From the NCBI RefSeq assembly GCF_021018805.1, contig NC_086253.1, positions 35,155,583 to 35,219,582 of the forward strand: a stretch of 64,000 nt of DNA, read 5' to 3'. The position numbers were made by a program, and so were the translations under genes. Under the pieces are notes generated by a model, which was not told the origin of the DNA, did not search any database, and saw nothing but the letters and a program-made list of their open reading frames with translations. This document shows positions 1 to 10,700 of this stretch, one piece after another (position 1 is the stretch's first letter; every line of letters begins with the position of its first letter). The stretch is from Prinia subflava. Its lineage: Eukaryota > Chordata > Aves > Passeriformes > Cisticolidae.

Positions 1-3000
1 CTTTGATCTTTGGGAATGGCCATTTTTCTTGATATTATTTTTAACATAAGACAAACAAAAGCAAAATATGAGTTCAGGTGTTTGTTTAACAGCAAGTTAT
101 TACATACAGTGATGAAAGATCACAGTTATACAACATTTGCATCAGGTACCTCTTGCTCCAGTATTTGGCAACCTGAAGAATTCCTGACTCCCACTCTCAT
201 AGAATTTATTTTCCAGTTTGTTTCCCACTTCTGGTTGCATTTCTCTGAAGAGAATAGCTAGGCAGCCAACTCTTTCATATATTTATTTTTGCTTCAGTTG
301 TCAGGAAGTTAGATTCATTTAGTCTCCTGAAACCTTATTTCTTCCTTAAGTATTTAGAAGTAGTTCAGCACCTCTGGATAATCATTTTTTTAGGAAGTGT
401 AAGTATGGAAGACTAAGTGCCATTTACTATACTCAGCTATTAATGATTCCTTGCTTCTGTGCATGATTTCTTTTTTTATACATTACAGTATGAGGAATAT
501 CTGTTTATATAAGGCTGTGAACTAAGTTGATATAAAATACTGACTATAAACATAAAAATTAATATAACTTTATGAATTAACCTTTTTACTCACTCATGAG
601 AAGACAACTTTGGTCTGAAAATCCAACTGTGCTGAAAAATATCCAAAACTTACTTTTAAAGCATACTTCAACAGACACTTCAACAGACACACAAATCTCT
701 TTATAAGCTTCTGTCATTTAGATTTTAATATTAGAGGCAGAAGTTTGTGATATTTTGAATACCATCCTATTTTCTAAAATATATTTTAATTTACTAATTT
801 ATTTCACTATTGATCTGACTGTAGTAAGTGACATTCAGAAAATGAAAAGAGCAACACAAAAGAATTTGCACGGATCAATGTAGATCAGATTACATCACAA
901 ACTCTTCTGAGAATTTTTTCAAAAGCATTTAAAGGCTTCTTATCAAGTAACATGAAACCTAGTGAAACCTGACCAGAAGGTATCTGATAATAGTCTGAAA
1001 AATAAGAGTGCCAATGCATGCTTCTTAAAGATGCTGTAGTAATTCTTCAATTTTTTTCCTTCAACTTCTTTAAAATCCTCTTCTAGAATATTCTAGTTCC
1101 TAGATTCACAACCATATTTCTCTCGTATTCAACGGCACAAATTCAAAAAGATTATTTATTTTAAATTATTTCACTGGTGCTATACAAAATATGACATATG
1201 TAGAAATCTTTTACCTGTCTATAAGTAGGCAGAATCTGTTGCCAAGGAAATGGTGACCACTCTATCATAATGCTATAAGCTATATACAATTAAAACAAAC
1301 AAATTCGTGTGAGAATGATGACATTAACCTAGTTGTGCTAATGAAGTAATAAAAAGATGAAAAGCTGTTTTAGACAGTAATAATTGTGCATATTTCACCT
1401 CAAATAATGAATTGAAAATCTGAACTGAATATGCATAAAATCCTTAGAATATGACTTCACTATTTTCTTTTTATGTTATAATTCTGCATTTCAAGCATTA
1501 AATACAATTCCAGAGTTATTCTCCACAGGATATCTTAAACAAAATTTTTCTATTTAGTATCATGTCAGTCTAGTAATCTTAATAAATGAAAACATTTTTA
1601 ACGAGCTGCTTTGCAACAGAAGCAGTCCTCTGTGTCTCAAGCCACTACAGAAATGCACACAACAAAAATACTTATCAAGAGATCAAGAAGTGAGAAACCA
1701 GAAGGAAACTGTATATCCTCTGATGCTTTTTACCTGCTGTAGATGTCAGTGTTATCAGCAGCAGGCTCAAATGCCAGACTAGACACAAGTGATGGGCTTT
1801 GAATCAATACAGTGCCAGATACTTTACAAAGACATTGCAATTACTGACTTAGAAAGCACTCGTGCAAAATTTCAATATTAGGTCAAGATACTAAATGTCC
1901 CTATTTTGATCCATATTGTGTTAGCACAAATGAATAAATATATTTTAAGTGGTTTCTTCAGATGAGTTAGTAAGTATATGCAGAGATTATTAGTATTATT
2001 AAAAGATGTGCAAGTGCAAGAAGTGCAATAGCACACCCAAACCCCAGATCTTCATACTTTTATAAAATAATTTAAAAAACCCTAATCCTTTTTAATGAAC
2101 AAATGCTATCTTTTTCAATTATATTTTCACATTTCTTTGTTATGTCTAGGCAAATTTTTAAGATTTCATTTTTTTTTAGAAGTGAGGGCAGGTTGTATAT
2201 AAACAGTGACTTCAAAATTACAGTACACAGATATTTATAAAAGGTTAGATAGACGTTAATATGATATGAGTACATATAAAAATATTTAACTATTGCAAAC
2301 ACAAGGGCTTTGCAAACAAATGTAGTAGCCATGACATTAATTCCAGGACTCAAATCCAAATATTTAGGGTTAAAGATACTTTAAACAGAAAATTCCATGG
2401 TGGTTAAAATATTTCTTCTATTGACGCACTCCTAAATATTATATACTTTATTAAGAGCAATTTCTCTGTCTTTTTAAAATGTGGGGTTTTTTTCCTTAAA
2501 ACTAAAAGGGAATGTTGTTTCAATATGAGATTTCCAGATTCAGCATTTTGATCTTAGCATGGAATGCAGCCAGTTTCCAAAATCAAAAACCAAGCACACC
2601 CTTGGACAGTTTGTGTCATCGCTCTAGTTAATGGTGCTCTGCCAGCCTCACCAGCTGAGAATCTGCATCAAACTTTACAGATTTTCACTGAATGAAAACA
2701 AGGATCAAAACTATGTCATTTCCCACTAAACTATCCTGAATGAATAGTGCCACCTGCTGAAGCCCCAATTCAACAAATACCTCACTGTTAACAAAAGTTT
2801 AGTTGCTCTGAATGCTTTACTGATTTAAGGCCAGAATGGCAATTATCATTCCCAGAAACACTCCCATGTTCAAAAGAAACTCCCAAGTGATAGCTTTGCT
2901 ATTCCTTAGTTTCATAGCATGACAGCTGCCCCATGATAATAAGGAAGTCCAACCTGTTTCCTACTATAGGATTCTGTCTTTGGGCAAAAGCATCATAGAT

Positions 3001-5879
3001 ATCTGCAATTCATATATGGCTGTGTCCCTAATTTTAGTCTTCAGTGTCCTAAAACATTCAGATATCAATCAGGTACATCAGATGAAAAATCTTAACTGCC
3101 ATTTCAGCAAGGTGATCTAAGCAACAACATATATTTGCACACAGTGTCAGTCTAATGCACTTTTAAAATGCTTTTTATGTCTATTAATCTCATTTTTAAA
3201 TAAATTGGGAGGATGACATTTTGGGCAAGCATAGCTCTATTTCCTACTTTAATCAAACTCGTACATGCCTGTAATATCTTGCTTTTGGTTTTGGTAGTTT
3301 TGAAGGACTAGATGGACATTTATGGAGATGAAGAAGCAGATTCCTTCACCTTTCAGCAGGCTATCAAGTGAAGACTATACTTGCAGAAAACGAAAATTCT
3401 GTCATCACTTTCCTGCTGATGCACACTGAAGCTTTGATAAAAATAAAGCAAGTTCTGTGGGAATTACTCAAAAGGAAAGTTTGGGTTTGAAGGCAATATG
3501 ATAAATGTACAAAGATAGCTTCCCTTATTTCAAGCCACAAAACTGAGTGCAAATTGAAATGTAGCTATTTGAATCTCTAAACAGTTGTTAGGAAAACATT
3601 AGGTACCAAACATCTTTCTGCATATGTATTTCAAACTCTTGACAGAAAATTTAGAGCTATGTTTAAAAAACTCTACACAGTGTTCAGAAATAATAAGTAT
3701 GGATTAAACACTTGAAATGTCTTGTTAAATTGATTTCTCACATTCAGTCTTTAAAACTCATAACAAATAAAAATGCAATCATCAGGTTTATTCATTTTAT
3801 TGAAGTTCAGAAAATTCATAGATAAACATGGGGTTTTGACAGGGCAACAACCATTACTTTAGTGAAATTTCATATCAGGAAATTAATTTAGCTTCTTTAC
3901 TGTGTGAATACATATGCATCCACCAGGAAAATAGTGTTAAAGACCAGTAAGTACAAGTGTCAATCAAGAAAATAAAGAAAAAATATTTCAGCAAGGGTTT
4001 GAAATGCAAAGATCTTAACTGCAGGAATTACTGTGAAATTTGTCATCACAAGTGAAAACAGATCCAAAAAAAGTCATCAACACAACTACTACATTGAACT
4101 TCTGAAGAATTGCTGAATTAAGAATTCAATGTTCACTTGCAATTTGTGCCCTGTAATTTTCTTGAAAACAAGTTTTGTGCACTGCAGAATGAAAAAGTTG
4201 GTCAAAATAATGCAGTAGCTTAACTTTGTATTAGTTGTATTTTCAAGAATGCAATACCCATGAAAGAATTAAAAAAAAAAAAGTCTACATATTATCAGGA
4301 GGAATCTGAATTTTTACACAGCTGTAAAAATTTTACATACTTGTACACAGGTGTAAACCTAGTCAATTAATAATAGCAAGAAAAGCAGTATTACAATCTG
4401 TATAAACAAAAGGTAGTATTTTAATCAGTGAAGTAACTTACAGGAAGAGGTGTAGTTTGAGTTAAAGAATGAAAGGATAAAGGTAATGGACCGTGGATGG
4501 ATGAATGGATAGAGATACTAATGTAAATCTTGTGTATAGATTCTAGCTTTATATTGCAGCCAAAAAAACTATAACAGTTTTTCTCTAAAAGTATAAGGTG
4601 TAGAAGATTGTAAAATCCCATTTATTTTTCTCTGGAACTCTATGCCTGATCTCTATTTGAGGAAAGAGCTACAAACCTAATTTTTATTCTAATAAAACAA
4701 TGATTTAAAAACAGAAAAAAATCTACAAAAGTGCATGTCACGTGTTTGTGTACATTCTTTTCCAGTTCTGTGGTGTATTTGCACTAATAGTCAATGTTTA
4801 CAGCATCATTAAAATAAAAGGATTTTATTTTGGTTTTGTGTAAAAACAGTTTTAGTGAGAATATTAGCGAAAACTAACAAAACTTTATTTTGTCCAGAGT
4901 TAATGAAGCGATTTTTTGCATTTTGATTTTGGACTTCCTTAACTTACTGTTATGTCTGAATTGACTATGGGGAAAAATAAGCAGCCAGTTTATATTTTTG
5001 GCTACCATGTTTACTGTGTTGATTTCTATAAAATATTTAGAAAAGCTGAATCCAAAAGACTTAGCAAAGAGAAGTTGTTTAACTCCATAAGAACCTTTAC
5101 TTTTCTGTATTGTTTTTGTTAGAATTAGTACTTTTTGTGAATGTAAGATTATTACTGAAAATGAAAGTGCATTTGTTTTGGTCTTGACAATTTTCTACTG
5201 TATATTGAGTCAATGGCCAGGACATGATGCATAATTGTGCTTCTCAGCAAGGACTTTCAAAAGGCATTTAATAACAGAAGACTTGGATATGATCCATTTT
5301 TTTTTTTGTTCTCACAACATATAACAATAATTTTAAATTTTGTCAAATATTTAACACATAGGAATAATTACTGTAAAGAAAGTAGAAGCCTTAAGAAAAT
5401 ATAAAACAAAAATCAAAGTGGAAAAACAAAGTCTTCAGTGCGCATAAGTCATTCAAATTGCAATAAATGAAAGCATCTGTATGTCTATATTTTCACACCC
5501 AAGGAACAGATGCTATGTAAACTTGAAAACTTTATGTGTTTCTGAGAATGAGCTTTGTAGTATTTGCAGCTAGTTTTCTAGAGTGCATAGTGTCATGGAT
5601 TTTAAAGTATAAATTTTAAAGTATATTTCTACTGTACACAAACAATTATGCAGGCAAAGACACAGAATAGTGAACTGTACATTTTTGCATAAGACAGTAA
5701 GGTAATTTATTGAACTACTCACAGAGGGGGAAAGAAATAAGCAAAACATTAAAAAGAGAAATTAAAGAATGTCAGAGATGACTTTATTGGAGCATTAATA
5801 GGTGTCAAGACAGATATTTGCAGGATACAATTATAAGTCTTGACAATAGTTTGACATTCTGATAAAAAGTATCAGTGAA
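1..5879. other. AT-rich non-coding sequence, no gene recognised
   Basis: I see no recognisable exon, RNA gene or mobile element here. Open frames are short, up to about 95 codons, and their translations resemble random AT-rich sequence. The only low-complexity features are homopolymers such as A12 at 4271-4282 and T11 at 5297-5307, plus tiny local duplications (for example ACTTCAACAGAC near 665-690 and ATTTTAAAGTATA near 5598-5625). It is probably intergenic or intronic. Very old repeats could be hidden below the level recognisable by eye. Confidence 0.6.
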
Positions 5880-6064
5880 CACTTCAAGGGAAACTACAGC
5901 AACGGAAGTGCTCTGGAGCCAAGATCCCACTGCAGAAGAGACAAGGTTTCCCAACTAGCAAGACATTAGAGCAGAAAGAAGTTCCTCAGCCCCCCATCCC
6001 AAGCAGGAGGCAGTGGAGCCCTGGCTCGCGTGGCAGCTCTGACCCAGTGAGGGTGGTGCCAGCA
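5880..6064. other. GC-raised flank of the minisatellite, possible CR1 5' region
   Basis: Base composition changes abruptly here from the AT-rich background to a GC-richer segment that runs straight into the 40-bp tandem array and then into a CR1 element in the same orientation. It may be the 5' untranslated part of that CR1, because CR1 5' UTRs are GC-rich and differ between subfamilies. I do not recognise the sequence itself. The left boundary is placed only by the composition change. Confidence 0.35.
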
Positions 6065-6501
6065 GGGACTGGACCCACCAACATCTGTACAAGAACTGCC
6101 TCCAGGGACTGGACCCACCAACATCTGTACAAGAACTGCCTCCAGGGACTGGACCCACCAACATCTGTACAAGAACTGCCTCCAGGGACTGAACCCACCA
6201 ACATCTGTACAAGAACTGCCTCCAGGGACTGAGCCCACCAACATCTGTACAAGAACTGCCTCCAGGGACTGAGCCCACCAACATCTGTACAAGAACTGCC
6301 TCCAGGGACTGAGCCCACCAACATCTGTACAAGAACTGCCTCCAGGGACTGAGCCCACCAACAACTGTACAAGAACTGCCTCCAGGGACTGAGCCCACCA
6401 ACAACTGTACAAGAACTGCCTCCAGGGACTGAACCCACCAACAACTGTGCAAGAACTGCCTCCAGGGACTGAACCCACCATCTATACAAGAACTGCTTCC
6501 A
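6065..6501. repeat. Minisatellite, 40-bp unit, 11 copies
   Basis: Ten 40-bp units start at 6065, 6105, 6145 and so on to 6425, followed by an eleventh 37-bp unit (6465-6501) with a 3-bp deletion and several substitutions. Units are nearly identical and vary at two places. The bases after GGGACT are GGACCC in units 1-3, GAACCC in unit 4, GAGCCC in units 5-9 and GAACCC in units 10-11. The ACATC of units 1-7 becomes ACAAC in units 8-10. Because 40 is not a multiple of 3, each reading frame passes through all phases of the unit. On the minus strand no phase has a stop, so three overlapping frames of about 170-200 codons stay open and encode circular permutations of one 40-residue repeat (PGGSSCTDVGGLSPWRQFLY-type). 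I take these frames to be artefacts of the repeat, not genes. The high unit identity suggests recent expansion. Confidence 0.95.
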
Positions 6502-6739
6502 AAGAGAGTGGCACAGCTCATCATGCTGCACAATGAGCAGGGTCAGCTGGTGGTCATTGCCCTCACCAGAACAGCTGTCCACTCAGACAAAAATTCCTCC
6601 TTCTGTGCCCACTAGGATGGATCTGGTGACCCAGATGGAGCACCCACAAAAGCATGCAGTAGTCCAGGTCTCAGGCTCTAGGAAGTGAGTCTGGTGCTGC
6701 TCCCACAGGGCAGCAAGGACAGCATCAACAGCAACATGA

Positions 6740-7245
6740 GGTGTCATCAGGCTGATGATCTGCTCATCCTAGTGGTGGAGCTGACAGATGAAGTGGAGTG
6801 ATTAAGAAGTACAGGAGAGTCTGAGGAGGAAATTAAAAAGTGGACCCAGTTATTACAATCTTCTCAATTAATGAAAGAAGAAGAGTAGTAGTTGTTGGAG
6901 ACTCCCTTTAGAGAGGTCTGACATGCTCACTGAAACCAGCACACAGGAGGTGTGTTAGCTCCCTGGAGCCCAGGTAAGGGAGGACACAAAGGAACTTCCC
7001 AGCCTGGTACAGCCCACTGATTATTACACTCTACTGGTTTTCCAGGTAGGCAGCAAAGAGGTCCCAACAAGAAGGCTGCAAACAACCAAGAGGGACCTCA
7101 GGACCTCAGAAGTACTGGTCAAGGGATGTAAAGGACTCCCCTGTCTTGCCAGTTTCAGGGAATGATGTGGCAAGAACCAGGAAGATAGTGCAGATGAACA
7201 TCTGGAGTCAACACTGGATTGCCAGCAGAATTTTATGGTTTTGAT
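6740..7245 (+). pseudogene. CR1 ORF1 remnant with GDSL-type esterase motif
   Basis: Translated piecewise, 6757-6850 gives a stretch like DLLILVVELTDEVE followed by ESEEEIKKWTQLL. This fits the coiled-coil segment before the esterase domain of CR1 ORF1. Then RRVVVVGDSL appears, with the GDS triplet at 6897-6905, the nucleophile block of SGNH/GDSL esterases. A TAG stop follows immediately at 6909-6911. Further matches to the CR1 esterase region continue with frameshifts to about 7240 (for example PVSGND and RKIVQMN). In intact CR1 elements this domain lies in ORF1, which acts in the ribonucleoprotein. Here it is clearly dead, with several in-frame stops, and shows only family membership. Confidence 0.8.
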
Positions 7246-7489
7246 ATAGGGTCAGTTTATACAACACCAAGCCTGCTGGCAACAGAGTCCACCTGTCTTA
7301 AAGTGGAAAAAGGATTTTAGCTGATGAATTAGCAGAACTTACTGAGAAAGCTTTAAACTAGATTGAAAGGCACAAAGGGCCAAAATCAGGCTTGCCAGTG
7401 ATAAGCAATAGGAGACCACATCAAAACCTGAAGAACAGATCTCTACTGAGATCCTTCAATCTGTTCTAAGAGGTTTTGGCTAGAAAGAA

Positions 7490-7765
7490 TCTCAGCTGAG
7501 ATGTTTCTATACGAATGCAAGCAGCATGAGGAGCAAACAAGAGAAGCTTGAAGCTTTGACCTAGCCCCAGAGCCCGCTTACTGGCATAAGAGAAACCTGG
7601 TGGGATGAATCCTGTGACACGAGTGCCATGTTGGATGGCTACAAGCCCTTCAGGAGGGATAGGCAGAGGAGGTGAGACAGGGGGTGGTGTTGTATGTAAT
7701 AGAAGGGCTGGAATTTACGGAGGTTACAGCTGGCAAAGGAACAGATGGGAGCCTCTGGGTAAGAG
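7490..7765 (+). pseudogene. CR1 ORF2 remnant, N-terminal endonuclease part
   Basis: The translation shows degenerate versions of the start of the CR1 ORF2 apurinic-like endonuclease. A block resembling the usual N-terminal YTNARS segment lies near 7507-7530. Then come NKRSLKL, a GITETWWD-like region near 7585-7610, and a GYK.FRRDR..R.GGGV-like block around 7635-7690 (seen in shifted frames as MATSPSGGIGRG and ETGGGVVCN). The rest of the endonuclease and its catalytic residues are absent because the sequence jumps to the ORF2 end near 7812. Frameshifts and stops make it non-functional. Confidence 0.7.
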
Positions 7766-7767
7766 TA

Positions 7768-7816
7768 TACACACAAACTGGGGAATGGATGTACACACAA
7801 ACCAGGGAATGAGATG
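7768..7816. repeat. 24-bp direct duplication at the CR1 deletion junction
   Basis: Two adjacent copies, TACACACAAACTGGGGAATG (first 20 bases, from 7768) and TACACACAAACCAGGGAATG (from 7792), are offset by 24 bp. They lie exactly where the CR1 endonuclease sequence is replaced by the C-terminal ORF2 sequence, so the duplication may mark the repair or template switch that made the deletion. Confidence 0.8.
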
Positions 7817-8400
7817 CTGGAGAGAAGCACCGTGGAAAGGGGCCTGGGCCCCTTTCTGGTTGACAACAACTTGAATCTGAGTCAGCAGTGCCCTGGCAGC
7901 CAGGAAGGCCAGCCATGTCCTGGGGGGCATCAGACACAGCATCGGCAGTGGAAGAAGATTGGCCCACTCCCCTCTAAGTGCTGTTTTGGGTACCACAATA
8001 GAAGAAGGATATTAAGCCATTAGAAAGCATCCAGAAGAGGACTATGAAGATGGTGACAAGATTATTTAAGAAATAAATTTAAGACAGAAATTTATTTAAG
8101 AAAGAAATTTAAGAGGGAAAACCATGTCAGAAGCAACTGAGGTCACTTGCCTTGTTCAGTCTGGAGAAGAGGCGATTGAATGGAAAAAAAATCTACAGCT
8201 TTCTCATGAGAGTAAGCAGAGAGGCAGGCACTGATCTCTTCTCTGTGGTGACCAGTGACAGAATCCAAGAGAATGACCTGAAGCTGTGTCAGGGGTTGCT
8301 AAAGTTGGATTTTAAGAAAATGTTCTTCACTCAGAGGCTGAGCACTGGAACAGACTCCCCAGTGGGGTGGTCACAGCATGAAGCCTGACAGAGTTCAAGA
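7812..8400 (+). pseudogene. CR1 ORF2 remnant, C-terminal part
   Basis: From about 7812 the sequence follows the end of CR1 ORF2. It includes a WKGAW.P..LTT-like block, an N.SQQCPGSQEGQ segment, a region like LFSLEKRRLNG near 8155-8175, and ADLFS-like, TSDR, LKLCQGL, FFTQR and TGTDSPVGWSQHEA blocks up to about 8388. Intact copies read LEKRRLRGD, DLFSLVTSDR and HWNRLPREVV-like motifs here. The sequence lies downstream of the reverse-transcriptase palm, so no polymerase active site is present. Frames are interrupted, including by a 30-bp tandem duplication at 8064-8123. Confidence 0.85.
8064..8123. repeat. 30-bp tandem duplication inside CR1
   Basis: ATTTAAGAAATAAATTTAAG (from 8064) recurs 30 bp later, starting at 8094, as a slightly diverged copy. 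The repeated block sits in the CR1 ORF2 tail where family members have a single copy, so it is a secondary duplication after or during insertion. Its length is a multiple of three. Confidence 0.8.
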
Positions 8401-8525
8401 AGTGTCAGAATAATGCTTTCAGGTACATGGTGTGACTCTTGTGCCTGTAACTGTGCAAAGCCAGGAGTTGGACTTCATGCATCCTTGTGGGTCCGTTCCA
8501 ACTAAGATATTCTATGATTCTATGA

Positions 8526-9639
8526 AAACTGACAACTCATATTTAAATTCAAAACTAGTGGATCTGTTAAAGTGTCTGATAACATCTGTAATAGAGTGCA
8601 ATGGATATGAATATGATAGGAATCATCCTCATGTGTTTATTGTATTTGAAATTTCATTATCAGAGATACTAAAGTAGCTTACACGTAATCAAGACAGACA
8701 AACAACATTTCTGGGTATAGATAATCTAAACACAATTATCAGTTTCTTATATCCTAACAGTGTGAACACTTCTCCAAATTTTTTGGTAACAAATAATTGT
8801 TTCATGCTCTAAAATGCATCACATTATTCCAGTAATGACTTGAAATATTTCTTGAACACTTCAGTTGATGTCTCTTGAGTTTTTCATCAGCCCTTTCCAG
8901 TTTTATAGTATCTTCAATTACAGGAGGAATATCGGTGGGATAGTGCAGTTGCCATGGTTCCTGTGCAAAGAAGGGAATCTGCCCCTCACTCTACTGGCTC
9001 ATGCAAATAGCAGAGGTTTCTGCATCTCTCTTCTAAACTACAAGAAAATTATAACAGTGCCCCTCTGTATTATATAAAACTACAAAAGTAAATACATTTT
9101 TGCGGTTAGTAACATCTAACTAACACTGGATGTGGTTTTCTCGAAAAGAAATTGGAAGACAAAATGCATAAGATGAACGGCAACCGCAGGCATAAAACTA
9201 TTATTCTTCAAAGACTTAAGTGTTATTTGAAAAAAAACCCTTCTGGATTCAGAAAATAATAGCACAGATATTAGGAGTGGATTGGGTAGCTTCAAAGGTT
9301 AAGTGTAAGATCAGAAATAAAAGCAGAAAGTGAATTCATGGGCAAAATTTCAAACTGGAAAAAGCAATTTTCAACTCAAATCAGCATTGCTGCTGACAGA
9401 CTGAAAGTAAAAAGGTACATTCAATCTATAAATGACATCATTTTAATTCCAGTAACATAAAGATATTTTAACTACTAGGTAGTAGTACAAACCAGTCGTA
9501 AACCAGGTAGATGAATGATTTTAATATGAATTGAAGCAACATAAAATGTTGTTTCTTCAGCAAAACATATGTATTTGTTTCCTGCCTTAGTTTTCAGTAT
9601 AGCTCTCATCATCTGTTTAAACAGTGCAATTAATTACAC
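8526..9639. other. AT-rich non-coding sequence
   Basis: No gene or repeat family is recognisable between the CR1 3' end and the LTR-type fragment. Open frames are short and without known motifs. Confidence 0.6.
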
Positions 9640-10700
9640 TGAGGTGGGTTGACCCTGGCTGGACACCAGGCACCCACCAAAGCTGCTCTATCACTCCTCT
9701 CCTCAGCTGAAATGAGAAAACAGAATGAAAGGCTCGTGAGCTGAGATAATAAGGACAGAGAAAGATCAGACAGGAATTACCAAAATGGGCATAACCGACT
9801 TGGGGAAATTAATTTATTACCAATTAAATCAGAGTAAGATAATAAGAAATAAAAGTAAATCTTAAAAAACACCTTTCCTCTACCCCTCCCTTCTTTCTGG
9901 GTTCTTTGACTCTCAATTTTCTCCCTGCCAGTGGCACAGGGGAACAGGGAATGGGGGCAATGGTCAGTCATTACAAGCTGGCTCTTTTGCTCTTTCCTAC
10001 TCAAGGGGAGGAATCCTCATACTTCCCCCTTGCAACAGTGCAGTATCCCAATGGGATACGGTTTCCCATCAAGTTCTTTGTACTGAATCCTTGCCATGGG
10101 ACAACTCTTCACGAACTGCTCTGGGACAGGCCCCCTGCATGGTCACAAGTCCTGCCAGCAAACGTGCTCCAGTGTGGGCTGCTCTCTCCACAGGCCCCAC
10201 GGTCCTGTCAGGAGCCTTCTTTGGTGCTGGGCCCTCAGGGGGTAGCAGGTGGATCTCTGCTGCACCATTGACCTCTCTGGGCTGCAGGGACACAGCTGCC
10301 TCACCATGGTCTTCATCATGGGTTGCAGGGGAATCTCTGTCCTGGCACCTCAACCACCTCCTCCCTCTCCTTCTGCACTGACCTTAATGTCTGCAGAGCT
10401 CTCACATACTGTCCCTCTCTCCACTGGCTGCAATTTCCTCCTGAGCAGTGGCATTTTCCCTTTCTTAGCCATGTCATCCTCAAGGCATTGCTGCCATTGC
10501 TGCTGGGCCCCTCCTCGTCCCGCTGCAGGTCCCTCCTGGAGCCAGCTCTGGGCATCGGCTCCAGGGAGCTTTGGGAAAGCTTCTGGCAGCCTCTCACAGG
10601 AGCCACCCCCAGAGCCCCCTGCCCTCCACCACCAAAATCTCGTCATGCTGATCCAATACATACGTAGAGAATACAACTGCTTAGGTTGAGTCCTGCGATC
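9640..10700 (-). mobile_element. ERV LTR-type fragment, antisense
   Basis: This is a GC-richer block with sharp edges in composition. Its left edge (GAGGTGGGTTGACCCTGGCT, from 9641) read on the minus strand gives the ending GGGTcAACCCACC, which I recognise as the 3' terminus of a common avian ERV LTR. The minus-sense polyadenylation signal AATAAA is at 9813-9818, about 170 bp before that end, as expected for an LTR. The upstream part (10020-10660) contains the GC-rich segments that precede it in other copies. In that region both strands have overlapping open frames of about 95-145 codons with Gly/Ser-rich translations, which I do not regard as genes. The right edge is uncertain, since sequence like the element fades near 10,660-10,710 and no convincing target-site duplication was found. 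The family name cannot be given without a repeat library. Confidence 0.75.

Larger units (their letters stand above)
6502..8525 (+). mobile_element. CR1 non-LTR retrotransposon, long copy with internal deletion
   Basis: This is a sense-oriented CR1 (a LINE that copies itself by target-primed reverse transcription). The order is a coiled-coil-like stretch and esterase-type remnant of ORF1 (about 6755-7240), the N-terminal part of the ORF2 endonuclease (about 7490-7760), then a jump directly to the C-terminal part of ORF2 (from about 7812), and the 3' UTR. The 3' end is diagnostic: CCAGGAGTTGGACTTCATGC followed by ATTCTATGATTCTATG, ending near 8525. The intervening endonuclease and reverse-transcriptase core is missing, so the element is about 2 kb, against roughly 4.5 kb for an intact CR1. 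Many stops and frameshifts make it inactive. Most bird CR1 copies are short 3' fragments, so one retaining ORF1 is less common. The 5' limit is uncertain and may include the minisatellite and its left flank. Confidence 0.9.

Noticed and set aside
6065..6501. Minisatellite derived from the repeats in U3 of the antisense LTR family at 9.6-10.7 kb
   Set aside because: Both contain GGACCCAC-like and AAGAACTGC-like words at similar spacing, but the unit lengths and intervening bases differ. Without an alignment the resemblance is too weak.
6065..6501. CRISPR-like array
   Set aside because: The units are contiguous with no unique spacers, and the genome is avian.
5955..6582. Three long minus-strand open frames as protein-coding genes
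   Set aside because: They are produced by a stop-free 40-bp tandem unit and overlap one another over almost their whole length. No promoter, splice signal or homology was seen.
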